Source: Ensifer sesbaniae (GTDB taxonomy: Bacteria; Pseudomonadota; Alphaproteobacteria; Rhizobiales; Rhizobiaceae). From it: DNA of 64,000 bases. Positions 8,747-17,540 of the stretch are shown one piece after another (the stretch's first letter is position 1; each line of letters opens with the position of its first letter). Both the position numbers and the translations under genes were made by a program. The stretch is taken from NCBI RefSeq assembly GCF_013283665.1, contig NZ_JABEKU010000001.1:3541137-3605136 (forward strand), read 5' to 3'. A model generated the notes under the pieces. That model made no database searches. It had not been told where the DNA came from and saw only the letters and a list, made by a program, of their open reading frames with translations.

Positions 8747-10012
8747 CTAACGGATCAGCAACGCCCGGAAATCGTTGACGTTCGTTCCGGTCGGTCCGGG
8801 CACGAACAGATCGCCACTCGCGGCAAAGGCCGACCAAGCATCATGACGGGCGAGATGCAGGCGCGGATCGATACCGGCGGCGCGCATGCGGGTTATGCTC
8901 TCGCCATCGGCAAACGCCCCGGCATTGTCTTCCGAACCGTCAATTCCATCCGTATCCGCGGCAAGCGCATCGATGCCTGCAACACCATCGATGTCGAGCG
9001 CCAGCGACAGCAGCAATTCGCTGTTGCGGCCGCCCTTGCCATACTCCTTGCCGGAGATCGTCACCGTCGTCTCGCCGCCGGAAAGCAGCACCACCGGCTT
9101 GTCGAAGGGGCGATTCCGGAGCGCCACCTCGCGCGCCAGCGCCGCATGCATGCGGCCGATGTCGCTGGCCTCGCCTTCGATCGCATCGGAAAGGATGCGC
9201 GCCTCGATGCCGAGCTGCCGCGCCTTGGCGGCGGCCGCCTCCAGCGACACGCTGGCCGAAGCGATTACATGGCAACGATGCCCGGCGAACCGGGGATCAT
9301 CCGGATCGGGCGCTGCGGCCGCTTCCGAGCGCAGATGCGCCATCACGCCATCCGGAAGCTGCATCCGGTAGCGGGTGACGATGTCGAGCGCCTCGTCCGC
9401 CGTGCTGCGGTCCGGAACGGTCGGACCGGAGGCGACGAAGGCCGGGTTGTCACCGGGCACGTCGGAGACCACAAGGCTGACGACGCGCGCCGGGAAAGCC
9501 GCTGCGGCAAGCCGCCCGCCCTTGATCCGTGACACGTGTTTGCGCACGACGTTCATCGCCGAGATCGGCGCGCCCGAAGCGAGCAGCGCCCTGTTGACCG
9601 CGACCTCATCGGCAAGCGTCAACCCCGCGGGCGGCGCCGGCAACAAGGCAGAGCCGCCGCCGGAGATCAAGGCGATGACGAGATCGTCGGCGGTCAGGCC
9701 CGCCACGGCCTTGAGCAAGGTATCCGATGCGGCAAGTCCCGCCTCGTCCGGTACCGGATGGGCCGATTGCAGCACCGTAATCCGCTCGCAACGCACCACC
9801 GGCCCATGACGCGCCACCACGGTGCCACTGTAGGGATGCTCCCAAAGCTTCTCGAAGGCCGCCGCCATCTGGCTTGCCGCCTTGCCGGCACCGACGACGA
9901 CCGCCCGCCCCTTCGGCGGGTCGGGCAGATGCGCCTTGAGCGCCTCATAGGGATCGGCGGCTCTGACGGCCGCCTCGAAAAGCCGGGTCAGGAACGGGCG
10001 CGCTTCAAACAT
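8747..10012 (-). CDS. ttuD: Glycerate 2-kinase, MOFRL family (TtuD/GckA-like)
   Basis: 421-residue protein of the type-2 glycerate kinase family (DUF4147 plus C-terminal MOFRL domain), often annotated hydroxypyruvate reductase TtuD in rhizobia. Seen are VVVGAGKAASQMAAAFE near residue 40, ALISGGGSALLPAPP near residue 115, the NVVRKHVSRIKGGRLA lysine segment near 155, and the MOFRL tail LSGGETTVTISGKEYGKGGR. It phosphorylates glycerate to 2-phosphoglycerate, an exit to lower glycolysis. It is third in the operon with the GMC flavoprotein and Dabb protein (9-bp gap), so that pathway probably yields glycerate or a related hydroxyacid. Confidence 0.85.
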   Translation of the reverse strand: MFEARPFLTRLFEAAVRAADPYEALKAHLPDPPKGRAVVVGAGKAASQMAAAFEKLWEHPYSGTVVARHGPVVRCERITVLQSAHPVPDEAGLAASDTLLKAVAGLTADDLVIALISGGGSALLPAPPAGLTLADEVAVNRALLASGAPISAMNVVRKHVSRIKGGRLAAAAFPARVVSLVVSDVPGDNPAFVASGPTVPDRSTADEALDIVTRYRMQLPDGVMAHLRSEAAAAPDPDDPRFAGHRCHVIASASVSLEAAAAKARQLGIEARILSDAIEGEASDIGRMHAALAREVALRNRPFDKPVVLLSGGETTVTISGKEYGKGGRNSELLLSLALDIDGVAGIDALAADTDGIDGSEDNAGAFADGESITRMRAAGIDPRLHLARHDAWSAFAASGDLFVPGPTGTNVNDFRALLIR

Positions 10013-10021
10013 AACTTTCGC

Positions 10022-10339
10022 TCAATCGGCAATTTCGAGGTCGTAGACGAAGATGCCGGCGACACCGCCCTCGGCGGCAGCGACGATCTTGGCGCCGGTC
10101 TTGCGATGTTCCTCGTCTTCCAGATAGGCATCCCGCGCCGCTGCATCGGTGAAATCGACGATGAAGCCTTCGCTGAACCCCTTGTCCATGCCCACTTCCG
10201 GGCTGACATTGCCGCCGATATGGGCCGCCATGAACCCCGGCAACCGTGCTTTCAGCGCGACGATCTCGTCGAAGATCGCCACCTTGTCCTCCCTGGTGAT
10301 TTCGGGCCGGAAACGAATGAAGACGCAATGGCGGATCAT
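10022..10339 (-). CDS. Dabb (stress-responsive alpha/beta barrel) domain protein
   Basis: 105-residue dimeric alpha+beta barrel protein of the Dabb family: MIRHCVFIRFRP at the N-terminus, a central HIGGNVSPEVGMDKGFSEGF and a DEEHRK segment. I chose ATG 10339 because GAGG lies just upstream and the family begins with this beta-strand; an upstream frame start at 10393 would overlap the GMC gene. Dabb proteins include small lyases/cyclases and proteins of unknown role. It lies 7 bp after the GMC gene and 9 bp before the glycerate kinase, so it is part of that catabolic operon, perhaps handling a reactive keto intermediate. Confidence 0.8.
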   Translation of the reverse strand: MIRHCVFIRFRPEITREDKVAIFDEIVALKARLPGFMAAHIGGNVSPEVGMDKGFSEGFIVDFTDAAARDAYLEDEEHRKTGAKIVAAAEGGVAGIFVYDLEIAD

Positions 10340-10346
10340 GGAGACC

Positions 10347-12002
10347 TCAACGGATATCGGCGCGGGCGCGTGGGCGGCTGTCGTTACGTTCATGGGCGAA
10401 GATCGCCGGCGGCAAGGGCTGGCGCTCGCGGATGATGTCGGCGCCCTTTTCTCCCATCATGATCGTCGGTCCGTTGGTGTTGCAGGAGGGAACCCGCGGC
10501 ATCACCGAGCTGTCGCAGACCCTGAGGCCCTCGAGCCCCTGCACCTTGAGGTCGAGTCCGACCACAGCCGAGGCGTCCGTCCCCATCTTGCAGGTTCCAA
10601 CCGGGTGGTGATCCGTCTTGGCATTGGCGCAACCATAGTCGAAGAGCTGTTCGTCGGTCGCAATCGAATTGCCCGGCAGACGCTCCGCCAGGACGAACGG
10701 CTTGAGTGCTGCCTGCTGCATGATCTCGCGGGCGATCTTCAGGCCCTCGATCGACATCTTGCGGTCATGCGGGTCTTCCCAGTAGTTGGGATCGATCAGC
10801 GGCGCTACCGCCGGATCGGACGCTGACAGCCGCACGGTGCCGCGCGAGCGCGGGTGCAGGTAAGCGGAGTTGAGCGTGACGCCGGCGTTCTTCAGCTTCT
10901 CGACGCCCGCCTCGATGCCGGACCCAAGGCCCAGATGAAACTGGATGTCCGGCGAGCGGGCATCGGGGTCGGCGTACCAGAAGCCGCCAGTCTCGAAGAG
11001 CGAAGAGGCCACCGGTCCGGAGCGGAACAGCACATATTGCAGCCCTGCCCATAGCGTACGATGAAGTTTCGCCACGCCGTCATAGGTGTGGTCGCCGGTG
11101 CATTCGGAAATCACGAAGAGATCGAGGTGATCCTGAAGATTGCCGCCGACCCCGGGCAGATCGTGCTTCACCTGGACACCCACCGATTTCAGGTGATCGG
11201 CTGGCCCGATGCCGGATTGCAACAAGAGCTTCGGGGAGCCTATAGCACCGGAGGAAACGAGCACTTCGCGCTCGGCCCGGATGATCTCGCTGCCCTTGCC
11301 GGTGACGACCTCGACGCCGACGGCGCGCGTACCTTCGAGCACGATCCGCGCGACACGCGCACCGGTCCGGACCGTCAGGTTGCGGCGGTTCTTGATCGGC
11401 GAGAGGTAGGCAAGCGATGCGCTCGACCGGCGGCGATTGCGCTGGGTGAGCTGGTAGAAGCCGACGCCCGCCTGCTGGCGTCCGTTGAAATCATGGTTGT
11501 AGGGAATGCCGAGTTCCTGGCCGGCGCGGATATAGGCGTCGCAGATCGGCAGCGCCGCGACCGGCATCGAAACACCGAGCGGCCCGCCATAGGCATGGTA
11601 ATCGTCGGCGAAGCGCTGGTTGTCCTCGGCGCGCTTGAAATAGGGAAGCACGCTCCGATAATCCCAGCCGCTGCAGCCGTCCTCGGACGCCCATAGGTCG
11701 TAATCGGCGGCATTGCCGCGCGTATAGAGCTGGGCATTGATCGACGAGCCGCCGCCGATCACCTTGGCCTGGGTATAGCGCAGCACCCTGCCCTTCATGT
11801 GTTTTTGCGGCACCGTGTGCCAGCCCCAGCTCGCGACCCCCTTGGTCATCTTGGCAAAGCCCGCCGGCATATGGAACAGCGGGTTCCAGTCGCCGCCGCC
11901 GGCCTCCAGCAGCAGGACTCGAACCGAAGGATCCTCCGAGAGGCGATTGGCAAGAACGCAGCCGGCCGGACCGGCGCCGGTGATGATGTAGTCGTAGCTC
12001 AT
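10347..12002 (-). CDS. GMC-family FAD oxidoreductase (choline dehydrogenase-like)
   Basis: 551-residue flavoprotein. The Rossmann FAD motif GAGPAGCVLANRL is at the N-terminus, followed by the GMC signatures GGGSSINAQLYTRG (about residue 84) and SSGAIGSPKLLLQSGIGP. The C-terminus has the catalytic HPVGTCKMG and NTNGPTIMMGEKGADII. It oxidises a primary or secondary alcohol, probably passing electrons to the respiratory chain. It is first gene of an operon with Dabb and glycerate 2-kinase genes; ATG 12002 follows GGAGGA. A perfect LacI-type palindrome sits 24 bp upstream, matching the operators of the LacI gene at 25158-26198. Similarity to choline dehydrogenase is familial; betaine synthesis is not implied. 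Confidence 0.85.
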   Translation of the reverse strand: MSYDYIITGAGPAGCVLANRLSEDPSVRVLLLEAGGGDWNPLFHMPAGFAKMTKGVASWGWHTVPQKHMKGRVLRYTQAKVIGGGSSINAQLYTRGNAADYDLWASEDGCSGWDYRSVLPYFKRAEDNQRFADDYHAYGGPLGVSMPVAALPICDAYIRAGQELGIPYNHDFNGRQQAGVGFYQLTQRNRRRSSASLAYLSPIKNRRNLTVRTGARVARIVLEGTRAVGVEVVTGKGSEIIRAEREVLVSSGAIGSPKLLLQSGIGPADHLKSVGVQVKHDLPGVGGNLQDHLDLFVISECTGDHTYDGVAKLHRTLWAGLQYVLFRSGPVASSLFETGGFWYADPDARSPDIQFHLGLGSGIEAGVEKLKNAGVTLNSAYLHPRSRGTVRLSASDPAVAPLIDPNYWEDPHDRKMSIEGLKIAREIMQQAALKPFVLAERLPGNSIATDEQLFDYGCANAKTDHHPVGTCKMGTDASAVVGLDLKVQGLEGLRVCDSSVMPRVPSCNTNGPTIMMGEKGADIIRERQPLPPAIFAHERNDSRPRARADIR

Positions 12003-12025
12003 TCCTTGTCTTCCTCCGCCGCCGT

Positions 12026-12045
12026 AATTTGGAACGTTCCAAATT
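12026..12045. promoter_or_regulatory. LacI-type operator upstream of the GMC operon
   Basis: AATTTGGAACGTTCCAAATT is a perfect 20-bp palindrome 24-43 bp upstream of the GMC start at 12002. Its core TTGGAACGTTCCAA is identical to the palindrome in front of the LacI gene at 26238-26255 and one base different from the site at 26440-26455. The central CG with A/T-rich flanks is typical of LacI-family operators. Confidence 0.75.
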
Positions 12046-12103
12046 TTCGACGTGATAATTCCAAAACCTGCCCGCTTGCGAGCGTCAAAGTCCTGCCCGT
12101 TCC

Positions 12104-12883
12104 CTAGAGCCGGCCGATCGAAAGACCGCCATCCGCCTGGATGACCGAGCCCGTTGCAAAGCCGAATTTACCGCCGGCAAGCCCGGCCACCATGTTGCCG
12201 ATATCCTCGGGCTCGCCCCAACGCCGCATCGGCACCAGTCCGCCATCGATCAGGGCGTCGTATTTCGCCGAAACGCCGGCGGTCATGTCGGAGCGGATGA
12301 TGCCGGGCCGGATCTCGAAGACGGAGATCCCGGTATTGGCGAGCCGGAGCGCCAGCCCCTGGCTGAAGGCGGCAAGGCCGGCCTTGGTCACGCAATAGTC
12401 GAGCCGCTCCGGCGAGCTCATCGTCGCCGAAACCGAGGTGATGTTGATGATCGACCGCGGCGTCACGTCCGTCGGATCGGTCAGCATCGAAACCAGCACG
12501 GCCTGGGTGAAGAACACCGTGCCGCGCAGGTTGGTGGCGACGATCGTGTCAAAGTTCTCCGGCAGCAGATCGAGGAAGTCTCCCCGGACCACCGAGGCGA
12601 TGCCGGCGTTGTTGACGAGGCAGCGGATCGGGCCGAGCTCGGCGCGGACCCGCTCGACGGTCGCGGCATGGCCGCTGACATCGGCGAGGTTCGCCTCGAT
12701 GTAGATGGCCCGGCCGCGATCGCCCGAAAGGTCGGATAGCGTCTGAGCGGTCGTGGCGTCTGCGGCACCGAGGCCCGTGATGGCGATGTCGAAACCTTCT
12801 CGGGCAAGCGCACGGGCAATGCCGAGACCGATGCCGCGGCGGCCGCCGGTGACGATGGCGACAGGACGCGTCGATGACGTCAT
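12104..12883 (-). CDS. SDR-family NAD(P)-dependent dehydrogenase (FabG-like)
   Basis: 259-residue classical short-chain dehydrogenase. TGGRRGIGLGIA is the glycine-rich cofactor loop near residue 12, NNAGIAS follows, and the catalytic Ser-Tyr-Lys are in NITSVSATMSSPERLDYCVTK. ATG 12883 overlaps the stop of the preceding GMC gene by 4 bp (ATGA), indicating translational coupling. Such proteins are routinely called 3-ketoacyl-ACP reductase, but placement at the end of a sugar ABC/GMC operon points to oxidation or reduction of a sugar, polyol or keto-sugar instead. Confidence 0.85.
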   Translation of the reverse strand: MTSSTRPVAIVTGGRRGIGLGIARALAREGFDIAITGLGAADATTAQTLSDLSGDRGRAIYIEANLADVSGHAATVERVRAELGPIRCLVNNAGIASVVRGDFLDLLPENFDTIVATNLRGTVFFTQAVLVSMLTDPTDVTPRSIINITSVSATMSSPERLDYCVTKAGLAAFSQGLALRLANTGISVFEIRPGIIRSDMTAGVSAKYDALIDGGLVPMRRWGEPEDIGNMVAGLAGGKFGFATGSVIQADGGLSIGRL

Positions 12884-14379
12884 GAGCGGAACTCCCTCGT
12901 GGCGATATGGTCGGCGACGCGCAGCGCCTGGGCGGCGACCGTCAACGCCGGGTTGACGGCCGCAGACGTCGGCAGGAAACCGGCGTCGACGACGAAGAGG
13001 TTCGGATGGTCGAAGGCCCGGCAATAGGGATCGAGCGGCGCATCCTTGGGATCATTGCCCATCCGCACCGTTCCGCACTGATGCGATGGCGTCCGCTTGT
13101 CGAAGGCCTGGGAAAGCACGATCGGATAGCCGGCGGCCTTGAAGTGCGCGCGCATCTTCGCTTCGAGCCCGGAGAGCGCCTCCATGTTCGAGCGCCGCCA
13201 CTGCATGATGATGCCCTTGCCGTCGACCATGATGCGGCTTTCCGGATTCGGCAGGTCCTCCGTCATCATGTACCAGTCGACCGCATGGCCGGCTATGAAG
13301 TCGAAGGCGAAGCGCGGCGCCCAGAGTGGCGCATTGGCCTTGAGGATGTCGCCGTTGATCTTGCCGAGAAGCTGGACATTGCCAAGCGGCAAGCCGTCCC
13401 GGCCGCCGGTCAGGTAATAATCGTTCAGCATCAGCGTCTTCTGGTAGATGCTGTCATTGCGCCGGAACGGATTGATCGCCAGCATGGCACTGCAATTGTG
13501 GTTCATGAAGTTGCGGCCGACCTGGTCGGAAGCGTTGGCAAGCCCCTTGCCGTCGCCGGAGCGCAGCAGGATCGCAGCCGAGTTGATTGCGCCTGCCGAC
13601 AGGATCACCAGCTTTGGCGACAGGCGCTTCTTTTCGCCCCTGTGGGTGTAATGGATCGCCTCGATCCGGCCACCCGGCCCCGCCTCCAGCGTGTCGACAT
13701 GGGCGGAGGTGATCAGCTCGACTTTGGGATCCTTCAGCGCCGAGGCAAGCGATGCGGTCTCGGCATCCCTCTTGCCTTCACCGGTATTGGGAAAACCATC
13801 CCACGGCGTGCGCCCGCCGGCCAGCCACGTGCCGATGTCGACACCGAGCGGCAGCGTCGCCGGGTTGAGTCCCTGCGCCTTCAGCTCGGCGCGAGCACGT
13901 GCAATCGCCGGCTCGTCCGGTACAGGTCCGTGAGGGTAAGGCGTGGTGTGGAACGGCTCCGTCGGATCCTCGCCCAATGCGCCGCGCACCTCGAACAATT
14001 GCTCGGCCTTGCCGTACCACGGCTCCAGCTCCTCATAGGGAAAGGGCCAGGCCGGCGAAACACCGCCAAGGTGCTGCATCTCGGTAAAGTCCTCGGCGCG
14101 GTAGCGCAGCAGTACCGCGCCGAAGAGCTTGGAATTTCCGCCGACGAAATAGAAATTTCCCGGATTGAATTCGGTACCATCCGGTTCACGCCACATCTCT
14201 CTCGGCCGGAAGTGGCCCTTGACGAAGATCGAGTTGTAGCTTCGCGCATCCGGCGTGTCGGGCAGCCGTTCGCCGCGCTCGAGTATGGCGATGCGGGCAC
14301 CGGAGTCGGCAAGCCCCGCCGCAATGGTGGAGCCGCCGATGCCTGAGCCGATGATGACGATGTCCGGCTGCGTCTGCAT
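12880..14379 (-). CDS. GMC-type FAD oxidoreductase of the sugar operon
   Basis: 499-residue flavoprotein: GSGIGGSTIAAGLADSG FAD motif at residues ~11-27, VGGNSKLFGAVLLRYRAEDF, and a C-terminal SHQCGTVRMGNDP followed by VVDAGFLPTSAAVNPALTV. The HxCGTxRMG ending marks the sugar/alcohol dehydrogenase branch of GMC enzymes. No signal peptide is seen. It starts 6 bp upstream of the end of the region coding the ABC ATPase (gap 14380-14385) and overlaps the SDR by 4 bp. Sequential oxidation of an imported sugar or glycoside by GMC then SDR is a plausible reading; the substrate is not known. Confidence 0.83.
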   Translation of the reverse strand: MQTQPDIVIIGSGIGGSTIAAGLADSGARIAILERGERLPDTPDARSYNSIFVKGHFRPREMWREPDGTEFNPGNFYFVGGNSKLFGAVLLRYRAEDFTEMQHLGGVSPAWPFPYEELEPWYGKAEQLFEVRGALGEDPTEPFHTTPYPHGPVPDEPAIARARAELKAQGLNPATLPLGVDIGTWLAGGRTPWDGFPNTGEGKRDAETASLASALKDPKVELITSAHVDTLEAGPGGRIEAIHYTHRGEKKRLSPKLVILSAGAINSAAILLRSGDGKGLANASDQVGRNFMNHNCSAMLAINPFRRNDSIYQKTLMLNDYYLTGGRDGLPLGNVQLLGKINGDILKANAPLWAPRFAFDFIAGHAVDWYMMTEDLPNPESRIMVDGKGIIMQWRRSNMEALSGLEAKMRAHFKAAGYPIVLSQAFDKRTPSHQCGTVRMGNDPKDAPLDPYCRAFDHPNLFVVDAGFLPTSAAVNPALTVAAQALRVADHIATREFRS

Positions 14380-14385
14380 CGTCGG

Positions 14386-15501
14386 TTACGCGATCCGCTG
14401 CTGGCTCTGCGGATCGAAGAACACCGCCTTGTCGAGGTTGAAGGCGAGCCGCGAGGTCTGGCCCGGCGCAATGCGGGCATCGGCCCTGAGCCGGGCAACG
14501 ATCTCCTTGCCGCCGAGACGGGTAACCGCAAAGGTGTCGGAACCGGCCGGCTCCACCACCTCGATCAGGCAATCGCCCTCTACGACCACCTTGGCATTGC
14601 GGTCGGCGCCGTCTGGATCGGTCAGTGCTTCCGGACGAATGCCGAAAACGACGTCCTTGCCGGCATAGGCCGAGAGCGCGCCATTGGCATGCGGCACCGC
14701 AAGCTTCAGCGGCTCGGAATTCGGACGCGCCAGCGCCACGGCGATATCGTTGCCGCTCTTTTCGATTCGTGCAGTCAGGAGGTTCATCGCCGGCGACCCC
14801 ATGAAGTCGGCAACGAACATGTTGGCCGGGTTGTTGTAGATCTCGGCCGGCGTTCCGAACTGCTGCAGCACGCCATCCTTCAAGACGGCGATCTTCGTCG
14901 CCAGCGTCATCGCCTCGATCTGGTCGTGGGTGACGTAGACGATCGTCGTCTTCATGCGGCTGTGCAGCCGTTTGATCTCGGTGCGCATGTCGACGCGCAG
15001 CTTGGCATCGAGGTTCGACAACGGCTCGTCGAACAGGAAGACCTGCGGGTTGCGCACCAGCGCACGGCCCATGGCGACGCGCTGACGCTGACCGCCGGAA
15101 AGCTGGCTCGGTTTGCGGTCGAGCAGATGGCCGATCTGCAGCATGTCCGCGACCTGCTTGATCGCCTTCTCGCGCTCCTCCTTCGGCACGCCGCGGATTT
15201 CCATGCCGAAGGCGATGTTTCCGGCAACCGTCATGTTCGGATAGAGCGCATAGGACTGGAACACCATGGCGATGTCACGCTTCGACGGGTGCAGGTCGGC
15301 GACCGAGCGTCCGTTGATGGCGATGTCGCCCGAGGTGATCGGCTCCAGTCCGGCAATGGTGTTGAGCAAGGTCGACTTGCCGCAGCCGGAGGGGCCGACA
15401 AGCACCAGGAAGCCACCCTTCTCGATCTCCAGGTTGATGTCCTTGAGTATCTCAAGCGAGCCGTAGGATTTGCGCAGGTTGGTGATTTTCAAGAAAGACA
15501 T
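14386..15501 (-). CDS. Carbohydrate ABC transporter ATPase (UgpC/MalK type)
   Basis: 371 residues. Walker A GPSGCGKST (36-44), signature LSGGQRQRVAMGRALVR, Walker B VFLFDEPLSNLDA and the switch VYVTHDQ are all intact. The C-terminal ~120 residues form the MalK-type TOBE/OB regulatory domain (VVFGIRPEAL). It energises the two permeases encoded just upstream (4-bp gap) for uptake of the sugar bound by the 17541-18785 protein. Confidence 0.93.
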   Translation of the reverse strand: MSFLKITNLRKSYGSLEILKDINLEIEKGGFLVLVGPSGCGKSTLLNTIAGLEPITSGDIAINGRSVADLHPSKRDIAMVFQSYALYPNMTVAGNIAFGMEIRGVPKEEREKAIKQVADMLQIGHLLDRKPSQLSGGQRQRVAMGRALVRNPQVFLFDEPLSNLDAKLRVDMRTEIKRLHSRMKTTIVYVTHDQIEAMTLATKIAVLKDGVLQQFGTPAEIYNNPANMFVADFMGSPAMNLLTARIEKSGNDIAVALARPNSEPLKLAVPHANGALSAYAGKDVVFGIRPEALTDPDGADRNAKVVVEGDCLIEVVEPAGSDTFAVTRLGGKEIVARLRADARIAPGQTSRLAFNLDKAVFFDPQSQQRIA

Positions 15502-15505
15502 GAGC

Positions 15506-16387
15506 TTATCCTTTCACGGCGCCCGACATCAGCCCGCGCACGAAGTAACGGCCGGACACGATGTAGACGATGAGCGTTGGCAGGGCGGCGAGGATCGCGC
15601 CCGCGAAGTGGACGTTGTATTCCTTGACGCCTGTCGAGGACGAAACGAGGTTGTTGAGCGCGACCGTCATCGGCGTCGAATAGGGGCCGGAGAAGGAGGC
15701 GCCGAACAGGAAGTCGTTCCAGATGTTGGTGAACTGCCAGATGACCGAAACAACGATGATCGGGCCCGAGGACGGCAGCAGGATGCGCCAGAAGATCTGG
15801 AAGAAGCTGGCACCATCAATCTGCGCCGCGCGCACCAGTTCGGTCGGGAAGGCCTCGTAGTAGTTGCGGAAATAGAGCGTCGTGAAGCCGATGCCGTAAA
15901 CCACATGCACCATGATCAGGCCCCAGATCGACCCGGCGAGCCCCAGGATACCGAGGATGCGCGCCATCGGGATCAACACGATCTGGAACGGGATGAAGCA
16001 GGAGAGCAGCAGCATGCCGAAGAAGATGTTGGCGCCGGGGAAGCGCCACTTCGTCAGTACGTAGCCATTCAGCGCGCCGACGATCGTCGAGATCGCGACG
16101 GCCGGGACCACCATCAGGATCGAGTTGATGAAGAACGGCTTGAGGCCGGTCGGCTGCACGCCGATCTGCGCCGTCGACCAGGCCGAGAGCCAGGGCTCGA
16201 CCGTCCAGGTCTGCGGCAGGTTGAGCATGCCGCCCTGGCGGATCTCGTCGAGCGGCTTCAGCGAGTTCACCACCATCACGTAAAGCGGCAGCAGCGAATA
16301 GAGCGCGAAGAGGATCAGCGCCGTGTAAATCAGCGCTCGCGTCAGGCGATTGTGCGAGATGACATTGTCTGGGCTCGGAGCGCTCAT
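15506..16387 (-). CDS. Carbohydrate ABC transporter permease (MalG/UgpE type)
   Basis: 293-residue inner-membrane protein with about six transmembrane helices. An N-terminal TM is at ~residues 14-35 and the EAA loop is in YYEAFPTELVRAAQIDGASFFQIFW, the contact for the ATPase. The C-terminal FVRGLMSGAVKG is typical of MalG-like CUT1 permeases. It overlaps the companion permease by 1 bp and precedes the ATPase by 4 bp. Confidence 0.92.
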   Translation of the reverse strand: MSAPSPDNVISHNRLTRALIYTALILFALYSLLPLYVMVVNSLKPLDEIRQGGMLNLPQTWTVEPWLSAWSTAQIGVQPTGLKPFFINSILMVVPAVAISTIVGALNGYVLTKWRFPGANIFFGMLLLSCFIPFQIVLIPMARILGILGLAGSIWGLIMVHVVYGIGFTTLYFRNYYEAFPTELVRAAQIDGASFFQIFWRILLPSSGPIIVVSVIWQFTNIWNDFLFGASFSGPYSTPMTVALNNLVSSSTGVKEYNVHFAGAILAALPTLIVYIVSGRYFVRGLMSGAVKG

Positions 16388-17265
16388 CAGCGTTTTCCTC
16401 CGCGGATTTCGGAATAGAGATAGGGAATGATGATCGAGAAGATCATCACCAGCATGATGATCGCCGAGGACGCGCCGATGCCCATCTGGTTGCGGGTAAA
16501 CGTGTAGGAATACATGAAGGTCGCCGGCAGCTCGGTCGCCTGGCCCGGACCGCCGCCGGTCAAGGCGATGATCAGGTCGTAGGCCTTGATCGCGAGATGC
16601 GCGAGAACCACGAAAGCCGAGAGGAATACGGGCCGCATCAGCGGAATGATGATCCGGCGATAGATCGTCGAGGTCTTGGCGCCGTCGATCTGCGCCGCCT
16701 TGATGATTTCGTTGTCGACGCCGCGAAGACCCGCGAGGAACATCGCCATGATGAAGCCGGTCGACTGCCAGACCGCGGCGATGACGACGCAGTAGATCGC
16801 GTAGTTGCGATCCTTGATCCAGTTGAAGGAGAAGCTCTCCCAGCCCCAGAGATGCATGGTGTTTTCAAGCCCGATGCCGGGATCGAGGAACCACTTCCAG
16901 GCGGTGCCGGTGACGATGAAGGAAAGCGCCATCGGATAGAGGTAGATCGGCCTTAGGAAGCCTTCGGCGCGGATCTTCTGGTCGAGCAGGATCGCCAGCC
17001 CCAGGCCGAGCACGGAGCAAATGGCGATATAGAGCGCGGCGAAGATCGCCAGGTTGCTCACCGCCCGCCACCAGTGCGGCAACGCCCACAGCTTCGCATA
17101 GTTGCTGAAGCCCACGAAGTTGTAGGACGGCAGCATCTTGCTGTCTGTCATCGACAGAAAGCCGGTATAGGCGATGAAGCCGTAAACAAAGACGAGGACG
17201 ATAAGGAAGCTCGGGGCAAGGACCAGCTTCGGCACCAGTTCCTGCAGTCGACTGCGGCTATCCAT
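16387..17265 (-). CDS. Carbohydrate ABC transporter permease (MalF/UgpA type)
   Basis: 292-residue CUT1 permease with six predicted TM helices. The EAA-type loop reads VDNEIIKAAQIDGAKTSTIY. The proline-rich LVPKLVLAPSFLIVLVFVYG first helix is typical. It is partner of the 15506-16387 permease (1-bp overlap). A RIME element of about 107 bp separates it from the upstream binding-protein gene, which could lower expression of the membrane genes relative to the binding protein. Confidence 0.92.
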   Translation of the reverse strand: MDSRSRLQELVPKLVLAPSFLIVLVFVYGFIAYTGFLSMTDSKMLPSYNFVGFSNYAKLWALPHWWRAVSNLAIFAALYIAICSVLGLGLAILLDQKIRAEGFLRPIYLYPMALSFIVTGTAWKWFLDPGIGLENTMHLWGWESFSFNWIKDRNYAIYCVVIAAVWQSTGFIMAMFLAGLRGVDNEIIKAAQIDGAKTSTIYRRIIIPLMRPVFLSAFVVLAHLAIKAYDLIIALTGGGPGQATELPATFMYSYTFTRNQMGIGASSAIIMLVMIFSIIIPYLYSEIRGGKR

Positions 17266-17413
17266 GAACGTTCACCACTTCTGGCGCTCGGCCGTGGGGA
17301 AGCCCCTGATTTCGGCCTCTGCGCGAGGTTCTGGGTATCAGAGCGCCCCTCCCCGCGTCCCATTGGCCACGGTGGTTCGACGGCGCTTGCATGTCGAAAT
17401 GGGTGTCCGGGGC

Positions 17414-17520
17414 GCCTGCAGCGCCGCGCGTCTTTCAAGACGCGCTAAGGTCGCTGCAACACTTAAGCTGCTGCATAATTTGTCCTTAAATCCAATAGGG
17501 ATTCAAGGAATTATGCAGTA
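17414..17520. repeat. RIME1-like rhizobial intergenic mosaic element
   Basis: Two adjacent palindromes. The first (17418-17457) has GCAGCG..CGCTGC outer arms and GCGCGTCTT/AAGACGCGC inner arms; the second (17471-17518) has CTGCATAATT..AATTATGCAG arms with CCTTAAATCC/GGATTCAAGG inside. The same order and similar sequence recur at 31051-31157. This two-palindrome ~107-bp layout is that of RIME1 elements known from Rhizobium and Sinorhizobium. The 275-bp gap between the permease and binding-protein genes holds nothing else evident. Confidence 0.8.
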
Positions 17521-17540
17521 TGCGCCCCGGAACAGGCCCG

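Noticed and set aside
10347-12002. Reading the GMC enzyme as choline dehydrogenase BetA with the ALDH at 20253-21761 as BetB
   Set aside because: No betI or betC neighbours, the two genes are 8 kb apart, and they share an operator with sugar-type genes; family resemblance alone does not support betaine synthesis.
12104-12883. SDR as a true FabG of fatty acid synthesis
   Set aside because: Its 4-bp coupling to a sugar-operon GMC gene and absence of other fab genes argue against this.
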